Shown: positions 14,932 to 23,024, numbered from the stretch's first letter. The stretch: 64,000 nucleotides of DNA from Mucilaginibacter pankratovii (GCF_014773265.1 NZ_JACWMY010000007.1:62001-126000), one strand, 5' to 3'. Notes: a model not told the origin generated them from the sequence alone. Program-made: numbers and translations.

Positions 14932-14962
14932 CAAATGTATCAATAAGGGGGATGTGAGCAAA
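14932..14962 (-). promoter_or_regulatory. Promoter of nrtR, probably leaderless
   Basis: TTTG (14959-14962), exactly 19 bases and TACATTTG (14932-14939) on the minus strand. The -7 box ends 5 bases before the ATG at 14927, so the transcript would start at or within a base or two of the start codon. Confidence 0.7.
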
Positions 14963-15370
14963 GAGGGAAATTGCGCCGAAAGGGAAACTTGCATTTCGGC
15001 GCGGGGAGCAGTGTGAACCCAAGCACCACTGCCATTGCTTTCTACAAACAGGTATGTCCTGCACGGTCCGCCATCAACATTAACCAGCAGGTAAATTACG
15101 CAGGCACTTGATGTTAACCCTAAAAAATATAATTAATTTGTTGTTAGGCATTTACAAAAGTTGACATTGAAATTGTGTAAACTTTTTTCGCTCCCTGTAG
15201 GTCGTTTTTTTTAATCTAAGAGAAACGCGACCGAATAATTGCATTTGCCATTGCGACCACTATCCTGCTATCTCGCCATGTACCCCAACGAGCGGCAAGG
15301 CTGTGTGGGGCAGGGGAGCTTCTTCCGTATAACTTCTATTTGTTTTAAGAACAAAAACTACCTATTAGTT
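14963..15370. other. Intergenic region without a recognised gene
   Basis: About 400 bases between the nrtR promoter and the upstream region of the first XRE gene. Reading both strands I find no supported coding frame, RNA gene or strong hairpin. A GACC/GGTC-type near-palindrome around 15199-15232 is weak. Confidence 0.4.
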
Positions 15371-15410
15371 AATTTCGTAAATGCAATTGCGGGCGCAAAT
15401 ACCTAAGCCT

Positions 15411-15426
15411 TTATTATTAATAATAA
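15411..15426. promoter_or_regulatory. Candidate operator of the first XRE gene
   Basis: TTATTATTAATAATAA is a perfect 16-base palindrome, 24 bases before the ATG at 15450. A 15-base sequence with one difference lies before the second XRE gene (15783-15797). Autoregulation by these small repressors is plausible. Confidence 0.5.
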
Positions 15427-15449
15427 GCCGCCCGTGCTTGGTTACTTTT

Positions 15450-15710
15450 ATGAAATACAATGGAAAAGTGTTGGCGACGGTTATCCGCGAGCGCCGGATG
15501 CAACTGAATTATTCACAGGATTATGTTGCCGGTAGATTAGAGTTGTCGCAAAACGCTTACAGTAAAATGGAACTGGGGCAAACCGGCATTACGCTGGGGA
15601 AGTTTATTGTTTTATGCGAAGCACTGGAGATGGATATGGCTGATATGCTGGCCCTGTATCGCCAAAGTTTAAACCAGGACCGCAAAGAAGAGGTTGCGCC
15701 GCTAACATAA
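15450..15710 (+). CDS. XRE-family helix-turn-helix regulator 1
   Basis: The 86-residue protein is almost entirely a Cro/C1-type helix-turn-helix domain: IRERRMQLNYSQDYVAGRL, then SQNAYSKMELGQTGITLGKF and LCEALEMDMADML. It is probably a DNA-binding repressor or activator with no separate sensor domain. The ATG at 15450 is preferred over an upstream in-frame Met at 15381, because the palindrome and the duplicated upstream block lie between them. It shares roughly half of its residues with the next gene, so the pair is a tandem duplication. The targets are unknown. Confidence 0.82.
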   Translation: MKYNGKVLATVIRERRMQLNYSQDYVAGRLELSQNAYSKMELGQTGITLGKFIVLCEALEMDMADMLALYRQSLNQDRKEEVAPLT

Positions 15711-15782
15711 TATCAGCAGCTAAAACCGTGGTGTTATAAATTTCGTAGATCATTGAAAACTAATTGTTTAATATACGGTTAG

Positions 15783-15797
15783 TATTATTAATTATAA
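15783..15797. promoter_or_regulatory. Candidate operator of the second XRE gene
   Basis: TATTATTAATTATAA differs at one base from the palindrome before the first XRE gene and lies 12 bases before the ATG at 15810. A second shared block, AATTTCGTA, is found 40-44 bases further upstream in both (15371 and 15739). Confidence 0.5.
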
Positions 15798-15809
15798 CGA
15801 CAAATACAC

Positions 15810-16031
15810 ATGTTTAACGGAAAATTACTGGCTATGACTATTCGTAGCCGCAGATTGCAGCTGAACTATACGCAAGAGTATATCGCGTATAAATTAAACA
15901 TGTCGCAAAACGCCTACAGCAAGCTCGAGCTCGGTTATACAGCCGTTACTATTGAGCGCCTTGTAGAGCTCTGCGACGCGCTGGAGATGGATGTATACGA
16001 TATGTTGAAACCAGTTTTGCAGGTGGCTTAA
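15810..16031 (+). CDS. XRE-family helix-turn-helix regulator 2
   Basis: A 73-residue paralogue of the preceding gene, again a single Cro/C1-type domain (IRSRRLQLNYTQEYIAYKL, SQNAYSKLELGYTAVTIERL, LCDALEMDVYDML). Differences are spread along the protein, so the duplication is not very recent, yet the upstream palindrome is nearly identical. This suggests both bind the same or similar DNA and may regulate each other. It precedes the exosortase locus by about 150 bases, but that locus has its own palindromes and regulator, so a link is uncertain. Confidence 0.82.
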   Translation: MFNGKLLAMTIRSRRLQLNYTQEYIAYKLNMSQNAYSKLELGYTAVTIERLVELCDALEMDVYDMLKPVLQVA

Positions 16032-16161
16032 CAACGCACGCGGCAGAAGAACTGCTTGTCTACCCGACCCGAACCCTCTTTGAAATCCCTTTACCCGGGT
16101 TTACCTTACTCCCTCCAAAAAATATTTTCAAATCTCCTTGCACATATCATTTTCATTTCAT

Positions 16162-16180
16162 TACTTTGAATAACAAAGTA
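16162..16180. promoter_or_regulatory. Palindromic operator, exosortase N locus, copy 1
   Basis: TACTTTG, a 5-base spacer (AATAA) and CAAAGTA, followed by CTTT. It lies 6 bases before the ATG at 16187, within the likely promoter. Copy 2 is at 17114-17130. The winged-helix regulator encoded between the two copies is the obvious candidate to bind them. Confidence 0.65.
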
Positions 16181-16186
16181 CTTTAC

Positions 16187-16798
16187 ATGGAAGATAAAGA
16201 TTTAATTGACGAGATCAGTTCCATCCGCAACATTATGGAGCGGAGCACCAGGTTTATTTCCCTCAGCGGGCTGTCTGGTGTAATGGCCGGTATCTACGCC
16301 CTTATTGGCGCATGGATGGGCTACAAGCTTTTATATACCGGGTACAGTACATCTACCAATATAGTGTACGATGAAGCTATCGTAAACCAGTTATTTTTGC
16401 TTGCAGCCGCGGTGCTGGTGTTTTCGGTAGCTACCGGTTTGCTGCTTACCGTGCGTAAGGCGCACAAAAAAGGACAAAGCGTGTGGAACCAAAGCAGTCA
16501 ATCGTTGTTGTTGAATGGCGCACTGCCCCTGGCTACCGGCGGTATCTTCTGCCTTATTATGCTGGAGCGTGGTTTTTACGTAGTGATTGCCCCGTGTACA
16601 TTAATTTTTTACGGGTTGGCTTTAGTAGCGGCAAGTAAATACACTTTTGGCGATGTAAAATGGCTGGGAATTTTTGATATTGCGCTGGGTTTACTGGCAG
16701 CGGCTTTCCCGGGCTACGGACTGTTTTTTTGGGCCTTTGGCTTTGGCGTACTGCACATTTTGTACGGTACTATTATGCACTTTAAATACGACAGGTGA
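16187..16798 (+). CDS. Membrane protein encoded with the exosortase N regulator
   Basis: The 203-residue protein starts with a polar segment (MEDKDLIDEISSIRNIMERS) and then has about six hydrophobic helices (LSGVMAGIYALIGAWMGY, LFLLAAAVLVFSVATGLLL and later ones). The ATG at 16187 is preferred; an in-frame TTG 21 bases upstream lies inside the palindrome. Its stop overlaps the GTG of the winged-helix gene by 4 bases, so the two are translationally coupled. Such a membrane protein/regulator pair could sense an envelope signal, but I do not recognise the family and that is inference. Confidence 0.75.
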   Translation: MEDKDLIDEISSIRNIMERSTRFISLSGLSGVMAGIYALIGAWMGYKLLYTGYSTSTNIVYDEAIVNQLFLLAAAVLVFSVATGLLLTVRKAHKKGQSVWNQSSQSLLLNGALPLATGGIFCLIMLERGFYVVIAPCTLIFYGLALVAASKYTFGDVKWLGIFDIALGLLAAAFPGYGLFFWAFGFGVLHILYGTIMHFKYDR

Positions 16799-17097
16799 AA
16801 GTTACTTTAACCAATTTTGATAAAGCTTTTGAGAACCGTATACGCCTGCAAATAATGAGCGTGCTGGTAGCTAATGAAAGCTACGATTTTAATTCGCTGA
16901 AGGAACTGCTGGATGTTACCGACGGCAACCTGGCATCGCACCTGAAGGCGCTGGAAAAGGAGGAGTACATTACCGTGAACAAATCTTTTTTAGGCCGCAA
17001 GCCAAACACCCGCTATGTAGCATCGGCACTGGGCGTACAGGCCTTTAAAAAACACCTGCAGGAACTTGAAAATTTAATAAGGCAGCAGAAAGTATAA
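16795..17097 (+). CDS. Winged-helix transcriptional regulator (ArsR/MarR-like, HTH_34 type)
   Basis: The 100-residue protein is a single winged-helix domain: FENRIRLQIMSVLVANESYD, recognition helix DVTDGNLASHLKALEKEEYI, wing SFLGRKPNTRYVASALG and a C-terminal dimerisation helix. It starts at GTG, overlapping the stop of the membrane protein gene by 4 bases. It lies between two copies of the ACTTTG-N5-CAAAGT palindrome, one in front of its own operon and one in front of the VIT gene, and most likely represses both. Confidence 0.85.
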   Translation: MKVTLTNFDKAFENRIRLQIMSVLVANESYDFNSLKELLDVTDGNLASHLKALEKEEYITVNKSFLGRKPNTRYVASALGVQAFKKHLQELENLIRQQKV

Positions 17098-17113
17098 TTT
17101 TTTTTACCATTAA

Positions 17114-17130
17114 ACTTTGAATTTCAAAGT
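17114..17130. promoter_or_regulatory. Palindromic operator, exosortase N locus, copy 2
   Basis: ACTTTG, a 5-base spacer (AATTT) and CAAAGT, followed by ACTTTT as in copy 1. It lies 18 bases before the VIT protein ATG. Sixteen of the 17 core positions outside two spacer bases match copy 1 or keep its symmetry. Confidence 0.65.
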
Positions 17131-17147
17131 ACTTTTATAAAACAAAA

Positions 17148-19658
17148 ATGAAAAACATCAGCACTTACTTACACGAGGATAAGCTTACTACAGCAGGGCT
17201 GGGGCTTATCGCTTTTTCGGCCATTTTATTCGTATTAACAGGGATGTACGGGCATTCCAATTCCGAATTAGGCGCTTTCGCAGGCAACTATTTAATATCA
17301 ATAGGTTTTTTATTGGCCTTGTGGGTAGTCACCATTCAAAAGCATGGCTGGCGGTATTCGCTGGGTAAAGCCGAGCATACGGTGGTGATGCTGGTGCTTT
17401 GGTTTATCAGCGCCTTTGCCCTCAACCGCGAGATGAACGTGTTTGATGATAGTACCGATTGGCTCAGCATTTGGATAGTCGCCTCGTCCATAACGCTGCT
17501 GCTGGCCATGCGCTATAACCGGCTCAGCGGCATCCCCAAATACTTCATTTTCTTTTTATTAGGGGGCGCCCTGTTGCTGTTTACTTATTACGCTTTTTAT
17601 CTGCTGCCGCTGTATTTGCTCAGTGTTATCGGCATCCTGGCAATCGGCATTTCGTTGCATACTTTTGTGCCGCTGTACATGGGTATCCTCACAGTAGTTA
17701 TCATCATCAGGGCCAGCCGTGCCGATAAGGCGGTGCTGTATACCGCTATTGCGGGCTTCGTACTGCCGCTTATCGCTGCAGGGGTGTTCCTGTTTTGCTG
17801 GAACCAGCAAAACAAACAGATCAACCTCATCATCAACCAAAACACGCTAAACGAGGGTAAACTGCCTGCCTGGGTAGCCGTAAGCAGGGCGATAGACAGA
17901 TCGCCGGTAGCCGAGCGAATCCTCAAAGCAGGCCTGGTGTACCACGAGGTTTCATCAACGGGTAATTTCTTTTTCGGGGGGATGCCGAGCCAGTCGTTCG
18001 ACGAGCGCAAGCAGCACGATCCGCTGGTGGTGCTGGCTACCCTGTTTTTTGAAAAGCCAAACCTGGACGAGACCGAGCGCATCAATATACTGAAGGCTAT
18101 GTACAACAGCCGCCACCAGGCACAGGACAGGCTTTGGAGCGGAGATATGCTCCAAACCATCAGCGTGATCAGCAACGTAAAACTCTACCCCGAATATCGC
18201 CTCGCCTATACCGAAAAAACGCTCAGCATCCGTAATAACTCGCAATCCAAATGGAGCAACCAGGAGGCTATTTATACCTTTCATCTGCCGGAGGGTTCGG
18301 TAATAAGCTCCCTATCGCTATGGATCAACGGCAAGGAAGAAAAGTCAAGGCTTACCACCAAAGCCAAGGCAGATTCGGCATATAAAACCATTGTAGGTGT
18401 AGAGCGGCACGATCCTTCTGTAGTGCACTGGCAGGAGGGCAACACTATTTCGGTACGTGTGTTCCCCTGCGGCACCGAAGAGAATCGCAAATTCAGGATA
18501 GGGATCACCAGTCCGCTAAGGTTGGAAGGTAAACGACTGGTTTATGAGAATGCCTGGTTCGACGGACCTTTCGCTACATCGGCATTGGAAACCCTGCAGC
18601 TGAGCTTTAGCGGCAAGCCGATAAATTTAGATCTCCCCGCTATTTTTAAACAAAAAGGCGACACCTACACCGCCGACAGGCCATACGAACCCGGCTGGAA
18701 AATTAGCTGCGATGCGCCGCCGCTGGCAAACACCGCTTTTGCTTTTGCCGATACTGCCTATAGGGTAAGCGACTATCAGCAGCAGTACGAAAATTTTGCC
18801 CCCTCGGCGGTTTACCTGGATGTGAACCGCGCCTGGACGGCGGCGGAATTTAAAGCGGTTTACACAAGCCTGCACGGCCTGCCGGTATACGTGTATTACG
18901 ATAAGCTGATAAAGGTAACTGATGGTAACCTAGGCGGTTTATACGAAACGCTGGGCAGCCAAAACTTTAGCCTGTTCCCGCTGAATGAGATCAGGATGCC
19001 CGAGAGCGCCCTGCTGATAACCAAAGGCGGCGATGCATCGCCCAACCTGGGCGATCTGGAAGGCAGCGGCCTTGCCGCGGACCTCACTAACTATTTAAAA
19101 ACGCCGAAACATATCCGCTTGTATAATATCGGCAGCGAGCTTACCCCGTATTTAAAAGCGCTGAAAGAGCTGCGGGTATTTGGCTACGCCGATGGCACAA
19201 CTGAGGAATTATCTGCCCTGCTGAATAAACACCAATTTGTACGCAACCAGGAGAACGATAGCACCGTGGTAATTGATAATGCCGGGCTGATAATCCAAAA
19301 AGCGCCGGGGCAGAAAACTACGGAAGCACCCGACCACCTGCTGCGCCTATTCGCTTATAACGATATCATGAAAAAAGTCGGTGCCGATTACTTCCGTCAT
19401 GATTACGTGCAGCCCCAAACAATCGCCGAAGCGGAGCAGGGTTACATTGTATCGCCGGTATCCAGCATGATCGTGCTGGAAACGGCGAAGGATTATGAGC
19501 GTTTTGGGATCGATGAAAATAAGAACAGCCTCAAAAACGCTTCCATGAAATCATCCGGTGCCGTACCCGAGCCGCAGGAGTGGATGCTGATAATACTGGC
19601 AGCTATAATAGTGGGCACCTTTATTTATAAGAGGAAAAAAGCGGTGCCGCAGTGGTAA
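17148..19658 (+). CDS. XrtN system VIT domain protein with PEP sorting tail
   Basis: An 836-residue membrane protein. The N-terminal 230 residues hold seven to eight transmembrane helices. Residues about 354-460 form a VIT-like domain (LSIRNNSQSKWSNQEAIYTF, then LPEGSVISSLSLWINGKEEKSR). The C-terminus is a sorting signal: PEPQEW (from residue 807), a hydrophobic helix (MLIILAAIIVGTFIY) and the basic cluster KRKK. This tripartite tail is what exosortases recognise, and the exosortase N gene follows after 156 bases. The pair matches the known XrtN/VIT arrangement of Sphingobacteriaceae. The biological role of the processed protein is unknown. A palindrome 18 bases upstream suggests control by the preceding regulator. 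Confidence 0.9.
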   Translation: MKNISTYLHEDKLTTAGLGLIAFSAILFVLTGMYGHSNSELGAFAGNYLISIGFLLALWVVTIQKHGWRYSLGKAEHTVVMLVLWFISAFALNREMNVFDDSTDWLSIWIVASSITLLLAMRYNRLSGIPKYFIFFLLGGALLLFTYYAFYLLPLYLLSVIGILAIGISLHTFVPLYMGILTVVIIIRASRADKAVLYTAIAGFVLPLIAAGVFLFCWNQQNKQINLIINQNTLNEGKLPAWVAVSRAIDRSPVAERILKAGLVYHEVSSTGNFFFGGMPSQSFDERKQHDPLVVLATLFFEKPNLDETERINILKAMYNSRHQAQDRLWSGDMLQTISVISNVKLYPEYRLAYTEKTLSIRNNSQSKWSNQEAIYTFHLPEGSVISSLSLWINGKEEKSRLTTKAKADSAYKTIVGVERHDPSVVHWQEGNTISVRVFPCGTEENRKFRIGITSPLRLEGKRLVYENAWFDGPFATSALETLQLSFSGKPINLDLPAIFKQKGDTYTADRPYEPGWKISCDAPPLANTAFAFADTAYRVSDYQQQYENFAPSAVYLDVNRAWTAAEFKAVYTSLHGLPVYVYYDKLIKVTDGNLGGLYETLGSQNFSLFPLNEIRMPESALLITKGGDASPNLGDLEGSGLAADLTNYLKTPKHIRLYNIGSELTPYLKALKELRVFGYADGTTEELSALLNKHQFVRNQENDSTVVIDNAGLIIQKAPGQKTTEAPDHLLRLFAYNDIMKKVGADYFRHDYVQPQTIAEAEQGYIVSPVSSMIVLETAKDYERFGIDENKNSLKNASMKSSGAVPEPQEWMLIILAAIIVGTFIYKRKKAVPQW

Positions 19659-19680
19659 AGTAGCAAACCAATCTACCTCC

Positions 19681-19788
19681 ATGTCATTGCGAGGAGCGGC
19701 GGGAAAGCAATGAGCGGTGGAGCGACGTGGCAACCTCAGAGGACAAGCGGATATACTGAGGTTGCTGCGCTATCGCTCGCAATGACAT
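19681..19788. repeat. 108-base cruciform-type extragenic repeat
   Basis: The outer arms ATGTCATTGCGAG (19681-19693) and CTCGCAATGACAT (19776-19788) are perfect complements. A second pair, GCAACCTCAG (19731-19740) and CTGAGGTTGC (19757-19766), forms an inner hairpin. The element sits between the VIT and exosortase genes and may affect cotranscription. Elements beginning TCATTGCGAGG are dispersed in related genomes. Confidence 0.75.
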
Positions 19789-19814
19789 TTGAAAATTGTA
19801 ATAAACAAAACACC

Positions 19815-21170
19815 ATGCTAACCATCCAACTCAAAACACCATATAAAGTACAACCGGTAGCCATCTTCGGGCTGGCATACCTTGTGTTGGCGCTATGGTT
19901 TGTGCCCGGGTATTTGATATGGAATGCCAACCTGGTGATGGGGCTATTACTGATACCTTATATATGCAAAGCGGATAAAACACGCTACAGTCTGCGTTAC
20001 CTGCTGCCGGCAGTACTGGCTACCGGGCTGGCGGTAGTGCTGCCCGTAAATACTTTGTTTTTTGTGGCGATGCTGTTTGTAGTTTTATTGCTGATAGAGA
20101 ACAGCATAGGCCGGATGGGCGATAGCCTGTTGCTTTTAATCATACTGATATCGCCGGTGTTTGGGCATTTTACCCGGCTGGGCGAGTTCCCGGTGCGGCT
20201 TTGGCTGAGCGAAAGGGTGGCGGATGTGCTTAGCGCCGGGGGTATACCCGCCAGCGCTGCCGGGAACCAGATAGTACTGGGTAATTACGAGTTCTCGGTA
20301 GACCCGGCCTGCGCGGGATTGAATATGCTGGTGACGTCGGTACTGATAGGTTTGTTTGTGCTCAACTGGTATCAAAAGCAAAGCGGTAGAATGCTCAGCT
20401 TTAAGTGGCTCGCCTTGCTTTGCACCCTAACCGTGGCGCTTAACGTGGTTTGCAACTTTTTCAGGATCCTGCTATTGGTGGCATTTAAAATTATGCCGGG
20501 CACTTTTTTGCACGATGCTGTGGGTATAGGGTGTTTGCTTATTTATGTATTGGCACCCCTGTTGCTGGGGATCAAACCCTTGCTGGTATGGTTTGGCAAA
20601 GCTGGCATTGCAAAGCCGGTAACTGAACAAAAACAGGGGATCCGCTACCCATTTTTACATATTGCCCTGCTGGCCGCTATGCTATTTGTAGCAAGCCATT
20701 TAGTAAAGGCTGATACGCTGGTAGCCTCAACCAATAAGATCCAACTGGCTGGTTACCAAAAAAAACAGCTAGACGGCGGCATCATGAAGTTTGAAAATAA
20801 GGACGCGCTCATCTACCTCAAACCAACCGCCTTTTACGCCCCCGAGCACGACCCGATGATCTGCTGGGTGGGCAGCGGCTACGCTTTCAAAAGTATCCGC
20901 CGGGAAACCATTGGCGGGCACGGGCTTTATACTGCCACCCTCGTTAAAAACACCGACCGCATCTACGCCGCCTGGTGGTTTGATAACGGCCAGCTAAAAA
21001 CCGTAAACCAGTTTACCTGGCGCTGGGCCGCCGCCAAAAATGATGGACAGTTTTATTTGGTAAATGTGAACGCCTCCTCGCCCCAAAAACTAAAACAGAA
21101 AATTGAAGAATTAACCGTCCTGGATATTTTCAAAAAAAAATCCTATAAAAAAAATGGAAGCAAAAAATAA
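19815..21170 (+). CDS. xrtN: Exosortase N
   Basis: A 451-residue inner-membrane transpeptidase with about eight helices and the exosortase triad: Cys166 in DPACAGLNM, Arg217 in CNFFRILLLV and His233 in FLHDAVGIG. A periplasmic C-terminal domain (about residues 300-450) resembles the EpsI-type domain found fused to some exosortases (HDPMICWVGSGYAFKSIRRE). Exosortases cut proteins at a C-terminal PEP-type signal after export. The only visible substrate is the VIT protein just upstream. ATG 19815 is preferred over an upstream in-frame ATG at 19710 because that one lies inside the cruciform repeat. Confidence 0.93.
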   Translation: MLTIQLKTPYKVQPVAIFGLAYLVLALWFVPGYLIWNANLVMGLLLIPYICKADKTRYSLRYLLPAVLATGLAVVLPVNTLFFVAMLFVVLLLIENSIGRMGDSLLLLIILISPVFGHFTRLGEFPVRLWLSERVADVLSAGGIPASAAGNQIVLGNYEFSVDPACAGLNMLVTSVLIGLFVLNWYQKQSGRMLSFKWLALLCTLTVALNVVCNFFRILLLVAFKIMPGTFLHDAVGIGCLLIYVLAPLLLGIKPLLVWFGKAGIAKPVTEQKQGIRYPFLHIALLAAMLFVASHLVKADTLVASTNKIQLAGYQKKQLDGGIMKFENKDALIYLKPTAFYAPEHDPMICWVGSGYAFKSIRRETIGGHGLYTATLVKNTDRIYAAWWFDNGQLKTVNQFTWRWAAAKNDGQFYLVNVNASSPQKLKQKIEELTVLDIFKKKSYKKNGSKK

Positions 21171-21187
21171 CGCTAAAAACGTGCCCT

Positions 21188-21215
21188 AAAGGGCATAAAA
21201 GCAACCCTTTTTTTT
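21188..21215 (+). terminator. Possible terminator after xrtN
   Basis: AAAGGG (21188-21193), an 11-base loop and CCCTTT followed by five more T. The stem is short, so termination may be partial; the next gene starts 44 bases later. Confidence 0.45.
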
Positions 21216-21258
21216 GAATATTTAGGTAAAAACACGCAAATTTTAGCAATAAAAAATC

Positions 21259-21843
21259 ATGAAAACACTCCAAACCACCCAATTTGCTGATACCGGCACC
21301 CACTTTAGCAGGCATATCGAAAGCACCCGTAACCCGCTGAAGCTGGCCCGCACGGTCAACTACAACCGCACCATGAGGCGGATAAAAGCCTGCATTAAAA
21401 TAATGATAGCCGGGCTGTTCCTCAGCGGGATAACCGCCTTCCCCTTGCAAACAGAGTTGCACCTGCTGTCCAATCTCAGCGGTGCCGCGCCGGAATTTAT
21501 GCACACCTGGATAGAAACTGTATACCAGGGTGTTAAGGCAAGTAACCGCGCTTATCCCTTCCTCAGCTATGGCACCGATTGGCTGGCCTTTGCCCATATC
21601 ATGCTGGCCGTGCTGTTTGTTGGCCCACTGCGCGATCCTGTTAAAAACATTTGGGTGATAGAGTTCGGGATGATCGCCTGCGCGGCTATATTGCCGCTTG
21701 CCATCGTTATGGGGCCTATCCGCCACATCCCCTTCTTCTGGACGCTGGTGGATTGTTCTTTCGGGGTGATCGGTATTATTCCGCTGTATATCAGCTATAT
21801 AAACATTAAAAAATTGCAACAGTTTAACCGCAACGGACTATGA
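21259..21843 (+). CDS. Membrane protein of unknown function after xrtN
   Basis: The 194-residue protein has a polar N-terminal stretch of about 45 residues and then four to five hydrophobic helices (IKIMIAGLFLSGITAF, WLAFAHIMLAVLFVG, FGMIACAAILPLAIVMG, FGVIGIIPLYISYI). Its last codons overlap the DUF2809 gene (ATGA at 21840), so the two are coupled. I do not recognise a family. Position directly after xrtN suggests membership of that locus, weakened by a possible terminator between them. Confidence 0.65.
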   Translation: MKTLQTTQFADTGTHFSRHIESTRNPLKLARTVNYNRTMRRIKACIKIMIAGLFLSGITAFPLQTELHLLSNLSGAAPEFMHTWIETVYQGVKASNRAYPFLSYGTDWLAFAHIMLAVLFVGPLRDPVKNIWVIEFGMIACAAILPLAIVMGPIRHIPFFWTLVDCSFGVIGIIPLYISYINIKKLQQFNRNGL

Positions 21844-22238
21844 AATTTAGGTTTAATAAGTATTATTTCGCACTGGCGGCCGTGCTTTTCAATGTGGAGG
21901 TGCTGATAGCCAATTTTGTACACGATAGCATTATACGCCCCTACGGCGGCGATTTTTTGGTGGTGATATTGGTCTATTGCGCCATTAAGGCATTCATCAA
22001 GAGCAACTTATGGGCAACGGCAGTCGGCGTGCTTATTCTTTCGTACGTTGTGGAAATTGCCCAATATTATCATCTCATCTACAAACTGGGCTGGGAGAAT
22101 TCGGCAATAGCACGCAATTTACTGGGAACCACCTTTAAGTGGGAAGATCTGCTTGCCTACACGCTGGGCATGGTATTGGTGGTAATGGTGGAGACCTGGC
22201 TGGCCGGTTTAAAACAAGTAGCTAAAAAAAATGGATAA
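21840..22238 (+). CDS. DUF2809 family membrane protein
   Basis: The 132-residue protein has four hydrophobic helices and the pattern of DUF2809: RFNKYYFALAAVLFNVEVLI, then VHDSIIRPYGGDFLVVILVY and LSYVVEIAQYYHLI, ending in WEDLLAYTLGMVLV. No biochemical function is known for this family. It overlaps the preceding gene by 4 bases and the following oxygenase-like gene by 8 bases, which shows a tight three-gene operon. Confidence 0.8.
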   Translation: MKFRFNKYYFALAAVLFNVEVLIANFVHDSIIRPYGGDFLVVILVYCAIKAFIKSNLWATAVGVLILSYVVEIAQYYHLIYKLGWENSAIARNLLGTTFKWEDLLAYTLGMVLVVMVETWLAGLKQVAKKNG

Positions 22239-23004
22239 TACCGGGATGAAATACTTTGTGGCGGAAGGTTCGATAGTGCGCGAGATATGGAGCAAGGCCG
22301 ATAATATCCTGTTTATATTTGCCGGCTCGGCGGCGGAATTTGCGCTGAATAAGGCGGTTGACTGGCTGTACTTTACCGGTCGCCTCCCCGCCGACCCACT
22401 GGGCAGGCTGTTCTCCACCGTGGCTTACGGGCGCATGATCATCTTTTCAGAATATGATGGCGCGCTGGCAGCCATCGATAAAATAAACGCCATCCACCAT
22501 GGCGTAGAGCAGGCACGTGGCGCACCGATCCCCGATTGGGCCTACCGGGATGTGCTTTTTATGCTGATTGATTATTCGGTACGCTCATTCGAGTTGCTGG
22601 AGCGGCCCTTATCTGATGAGGAAAAAGAGGAGGTATTTGAGGTTTTTTACCGCATGGGCCTGCGTATGGGGTTAAAGGATATGCCTTACAACTATCAGCA
22701 CTGGCTCACCGTTCGTACAGAGCATCTCGAAGCTGATTTGATCAAATGCGATTTTACCACCGATCTGTTTAAACAATACAAAAAACACCTGGGGCCAGCG
22801 CGTTACCAGTTGCTTAAGCAGGTGCAATTACTGATTGTACCCGATGAAGCGAAGCGCTTGCTGCCTATCTACAGCATATCCTACCTGCGCCCCGTTATCG
22901 GCTTTTACAAACTAAGCCGCTTGGTGGGTTTACATGGTTTGCTTAAAGAGGCCATCCTGCCGCCCGCTTACAAGAGCCAGATCCGCGAAATGGATGTGTG
23001 GTAG
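22231..23004 (+). CDS. MpaB-family (DUF2236) oxygenase-like protein
   Basis: A 257-residue soluble, mainly helical protein that looks like the MpaB/latex-clearing type family: GRMIIFSEYDGALAAIDKIN with IHHGV, and YRDVLFMLIDYSVRSFELL. In characterised relatives such His residues bind a b-type heme used to cleave isoprenoid chains or oxidise side chains. Heme binding is not shown here. The start could be ATG 22231 or the in-frame ATG 22246; the first overlaps the DUF2809 stop. It closes the three-gene set after xrtN. Confidence 0.75.
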   Translation: MDNTGMKYFVAEGSIVREIWSKADNILFIFAGSAAEFALNKAVDWLYFTGRLPADPLGRLFSTVAYGRMIIFSEYDGALAAIDKINAIHHGVEQARGAPIPDWAYRDVLFMLIDYSVRSFELLERPLSDEEKEEVFEVFYRMGLRMGLKDMPYNYQHWLTVRTEHLEADLIKCDFTTDLFKQYKKHLGPARYQLLKQVQLLIVPDEAKRLLPIYSISYLRPVIGFYKLSRLVGLHGLLKEAILPPAYKSQIREMDVW

Positions 23005-23024
23005 CTTGTTATCTCATTATTCAT

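Noticed and set aside
21130..21819. 229-codon minus-strand frame opposite the membrane protein after xrtN
   Set aside because: The plus-strand frame gives proper membrane helices and couples to the DUF2809 gene; the reverse product is a polar low-complexity shadow.
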